The notes beneath the pieces were generated by a model. The model ran no database searches. It saw nothing but the letters and a program-made list of their open reading frames with translations, and had not been told where the DNA came from. A program made the translations under genes and the position numbers. 25,775 nucleotides of DNA from the NCBI GenBank assembly GCA_017506845.1, contig JAFVMP010000221.1, positions 1 through 25,775 on the forward strand. Reading direction: 5' to 3'. This DNA is from Campylobacter sp. (GTDB lineage: Bacteria > Campylobacterota > Campylobacteria > Campylobacterales > Campylobacteraceae). Position 1 is the first letter of the stretch. Each line of letters starts with the position of its first letter. Shown here one piece after another: positions 25,401 through 25,775 of this stretch.

Positions 25401-25775
25401 ACTTGATGAAGATAAAACTAAAATTAATTCCTTAATAAACAATGTAGTCACTGAATATGAAAATACTAAAGAAATAAAAGGCACACAGCTTGTTTTTATG
25501 GATTTAGGAACACCGCAAATAAAATCTTATAATATCTTAAATGGAGTAGAAGAAATATTAGATGATAAAGAGATTGAAAATTTAAAAAAAAGTAATGCTT
25601 ATGAGCTAGGATTGATTAAAAAATCAATTATTACTGCTGAAGGAGATAAGATCGAAGCATATTATAGCGAGAGTGAAAATACATACTATAAAGCTCATAT
25701 AATTGGTTCAAGTGTTGAATTTTCTGAATTAAATGAAGACACAGGGTTATCTTTAATGGATATTTCAAATGATAA
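19432..25775 (+). CDS. Giant N6-adenine methylase / SF2 helicase, 3' end outside window
   Basis: One frame is open from GTG 19432 to the right edge (2114 codons), with AAGGA at 19420-19424, 7 bases before the GTG. Residues 1-125 are ordered and unrecognised. Residues about 126-643 are Ser/Thr/Asp/Arg/Asn/Gln-rich, apparently disordered, and coincide with an overlapping ORF. Then come YTGFGGL (from 726), YYTPTYI (from 781), methylase motif I EPSAGIG (812-818) and the catalytic NPPY (872-875), all marks of N6-adenine methylases. The SF2 helicase follows: GSGKT (1622-1626), DEFQ (D1788, in place of DEAH) and SGTP (1839-1842). This order is that of large phage P1 DarB-like methylase-helicases common on conjugative elements. 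In DarB the role is protection from restriction; the same role here is inferred. The C-terminus is not visible. Confidence 0.92.
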   Translation, partial: MLKKLLDKNSKEILEKYNLNFDELGWAVEHSVLNSLNINFTAQDRYALIGIGAIRGAISRYENLHKNSMATYRDDLFGEAKNIVDFTLDDFSYIKTVANYQNIKDRLAKKIRDEVRLNLERIGVINEIRDINARYIQHDNSTIHRQESTDNAQQISRSGDRREQSDTTRDAISTQGLVGETNYNTSTRADGYIQSRSLDREGISSSGSRLAEQGEQSNNREDKRENNTAIQRDFNTNSNEIRDNRTLDSGIEREIRPDTRAGVSREQETSSTTQKQYEWDDRHNEPYTSDFSSGATIGDRGDIQSTKNIFGDELGVEARINEGSGYILGSSSSITNNANLVLGEQTQHSNIRDNQAITTERIWADTNLTLDLSNFKDDGIATGISQSTMEFDDRIRPSSKGISSTDDTDISQKDKRDIDTNKTEYPTITKNWSDDLLSNSAQKWNPKTIRDSSDGDELNEDHTRSDGDGDRFSHRQGSQARQNQTHSTTQGVMGRRAEFSQERVLRTDSSMDDERLRNSPRSINLEERANRLNASLDITKQGNEPRDGYERSGIYGEKRMVLPATDDSLRYRQDSLFSAIDGEKMVRDSTIDNGKKQSIQSSFNAELHSRNDRYISQDLRTRQTNEQRDNRENGAYQNNSDRNLKEYILDNYSQIGSFEVVSVDYNTMETPITKSARLQSNLEAIETLFALKSAEIDIRQKFNINKLDNRNHIYANKESLEKLSKYTGFGGLSGFFNDSNKDFDKERDKFNEIIRKYSHLDNEFNFNSLKTQLELSSDNAYYTPTYIINSINEITKKLGIASNNEEKLEILEPSAGIGRFINNCDLNANFTAYELDKITADILKFIQPNTNVINKNYLSDIKEAKYDLVIGNPPYGANNLTDKFVEKALANTKDGGFVIFVTSSRFLDNCNMEIKKIIDGNDNIDIIDTQEVGFEGIGRFIGALRLPPDVFKDQGVSISTDIVVFQKGYTYETTKDDNGEIKTMKRTPLANKWEQNKDEIYDFKFHIKDLEIMEALKEHYIFYGDKKNEIYLSQIIGVDNLQELKNDNNFKHDIIIKLKKGLNSKNKELYEKFFGYEDINSFDLDYEKLGYSMLYYNEIEKVKFNLYKTNSYFLNNPKNNLTTEAIVNSSRFGYELKIDHKANIEFDQQIISNEIAKFANRLPENIFKYTKIEKNLFELELSNMPTNTQEYYSSLSVNSYVAIEQDIYKIKDKNSDNFTISLEKIETSESEKKFVKSYIKYRDAIMRKIDIDNDFTIDNNDIRISKARDEVHTVAFDLYGKNGKPIKSVKRFSDDPSMGMMLSLIYPEEQPNGTFIFKRSKILDERVITNKNDNTEFVFKNPSEGVLSSISKYGYINVHYLANETGLSIEETRNELYNSNSDIFFTNPDYLTGKTINIEEEFLFREQYLSGNVIKKIEEAQKLIEKYSFLEKNIKELNARKPEALSLDDPITINFGVDFVPIHIYKDFIAQKFKTDPKNVDLKYFEINVGKSEGFGWMLKVNGGRKTYITSRITDVDVLENTMNTKSTRITKDGKIDKEAVMKADIISRDIKREWSDWINNKPEYLNEIYNLYTDRYMCYVDPKYDGSILTFSSQIPLREHQKNAVFRCNMEKNTFLNHQVGSGKTMTAIATAIEGKKLGTIEGKTLIVVKPETQAGWMSEIYKTYPNASVLSSSMVEFKQSDPSEFLRKMANFDGDIVLITHNEFANIERPIEVKIKILQERISAIDSIINEVNIDREREWKPKALPKLQSEYRKEINNLMIEANTDKTLKTKLTIDKLGIGCFVFDEFQEAKNMETFTALKARGIRNSKGSRLGNALLETSYTFNKESCNTKMIMLSGTPISNAPYELYNIMRIMSPETLKETRLNSLDSFMRVYGNIEIDYELSPSGVSMIETTRNKGYTNLIELGNMTKTIFDNITNEDVERAMDGKFVPRANYIPVFLKPTDFQLEVSQNIASTIENLKGGELLAEYTKGRKNGTDPRLISNRSELDEDKTKINSLINNVVTEYENTKEIKGTQLVFMDLGTPQIKSYNILNGVEEILDDKEIENLKKSNAYELGLIKKSIITAEGDKIEAYYSESENTYYKAHIIGSSVEFSELNEDTGLSLMDISND
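19797..19801 (+). promoter_or_regulatory. Internal ribosome binding site of the overlapping ORF
   Basis: AGGAG lies 6 bases before ATG 19808, within the giant gene. This is as good as the ribosome sites of the other genes in the window and supports separate initiation of the +1-frame ORF. Confidence 0.65.
19808..21364 (+). CDS. Overprinted 518-residue ORF in the +1 frame of the giant gene
   Basis: An ATG with AGGAG 6 bases upstream opens 518 codons wholly inside the methylase-helicase gene. The protein is not recognised. It looks like a foldable, mostly helical, Leu/Ile/Glu/Lys-rich protein without signal peptide or membrane segment, and with unusually many Trp (about 20) and Met; examples are LYQHKDWWEKLITIPAQELM and TLQEALIWKKELIDSTLAWI. 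It covers just the part where the giant protein is low-complexity. Codon choice shows both frames are kept open. In the giant frame all 12 ATA codons here precede C or T, while all 17 Ile before A or G are ATT/ATC. In this frame all 9 Tyr before AA- or GA-type codons are TAC, and TAT is used only elsewhere. Alternative: a chance by-product of a biased disordered region, which these patterns make unlikely. Confidence 0.7.
   Translation: MRLETLTPDIYNTIIPQYIGKNPPTMLNKFQGAGIGESRAILQETLYQHKDWWEKLITIPAQELMDIFSLEALIEKEFHLVDLGWQSKESNPTIEKTKERITPQYKEILIQTLMKSGTTELWTQELNERYDLIPELEFQESKKLHQLLKNSMNGTTDTMSHILPISAVEPLLVIEAIYNLRKTFLEMNWGWKLELMKAQDIYWGAVAQSLIMQIWFWENRHNTLTSEITKPSPLKGFGLIRTLHWISVTSKMMALPQEFRNQLWNLMIEYDLAQKEFQAQMIPIYLKKIKEISIPIRQNIQPSLKTGAMIYSAIQLKNGIQKPYEIVATEMNSMKTTLDQMGMEIDLATGKAVKLDKIRHTQLLKELWEEEQNSRKKEYYELIHQWMMKDYETLQEALIWKKELIDSTLAWILPNKEMSQEMDMKEVEYMVKNEWYYQLPMIVYGTDKTAYSLQLMEKKWLEIRQLIMGKNSPYNHLLTQNYTQEMIDILVKICELGKPTNKEIIEKMELIKITPIEI

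Overview
The window is a conjugation region from an AT-rich epsilonproteobacterium, most probably a Campylobacter species (plasmid or integrative conjugative element). The basis is the host-like codon use (AAA, GAA, TTA, AAT), a fused VirB3-VirB4 ATPase, the tight virB2-virB11 order, a separate virD4-trbM block, and an element-type topoisomerase III. No relaxase, oriT, partition gene or integrase is visible, so plasmid and ICE cannot be told apart. There is no stretch over 300 bases without a gene.

Layout. Bases 1-9087 hold a P-type type IV secretion operon: VirB2 pilin (cut by the left edge), VirB3/B4 fusion, VirB5, VirB6, a VirB7-like lipoprotein, VirB8, VirB9, VirB10 and VirB11, all on the + strand and mostly overlapping or abutting. 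Bases 9091-11198 continue it with a small acidic protein, a second (Cag12-like) lipoprotein, a small helix-turn-helix protein and a coiled-coil protein with a C-terminal membrane anchor. A hairpin and a promoter-like box (11214-11271) then separate a second block: an unknown 269-residue protein, the VirD4 coupling protein and TrbM. Bases 14869-15578 look like an insertion: a DUF285/BspA-type repeat gene bounded by a perfect 24-bp direct repeat copied from the trbM end. Two very small ORFs lead into topoisomerase III, a VirB1-like lytic transglycosylase and a TOPRIM (primase-like) protein. From 19432 to the right edge runs a single open frame of at least 2114 codons encoding an N6-adenine methylase/SF2 helicase of the large DarB-like type found on mobile elements.

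The most unusual signal is at 19808-21364. A 518-codon ORF with its own ATG and a well spaced AGGAG lies in the +1 frame inside the giant gene. It covers exactly the segment where the giant protein becomes low-complexity and apparently disordered. In that segment synonymous codon choice in each frame depends on the neighbouring base so that neither frame gets a stop. This points to true dual coding: an overprinted gene, with no function I recognise.

How the genes would work together: VirB2-B11 build the envelope channel and pilus, with VirB4 and VirB11 as ATPases. The transglycosylase opens peptidoglycan, VirD4 brings the DNA-relaxase complex to the channel, and TrbM assists transfer. Topoisomerase III, the TOPRIM protein and the methylase-helicase would handle DNA processing, replication or anti-restriction during and after transfer.
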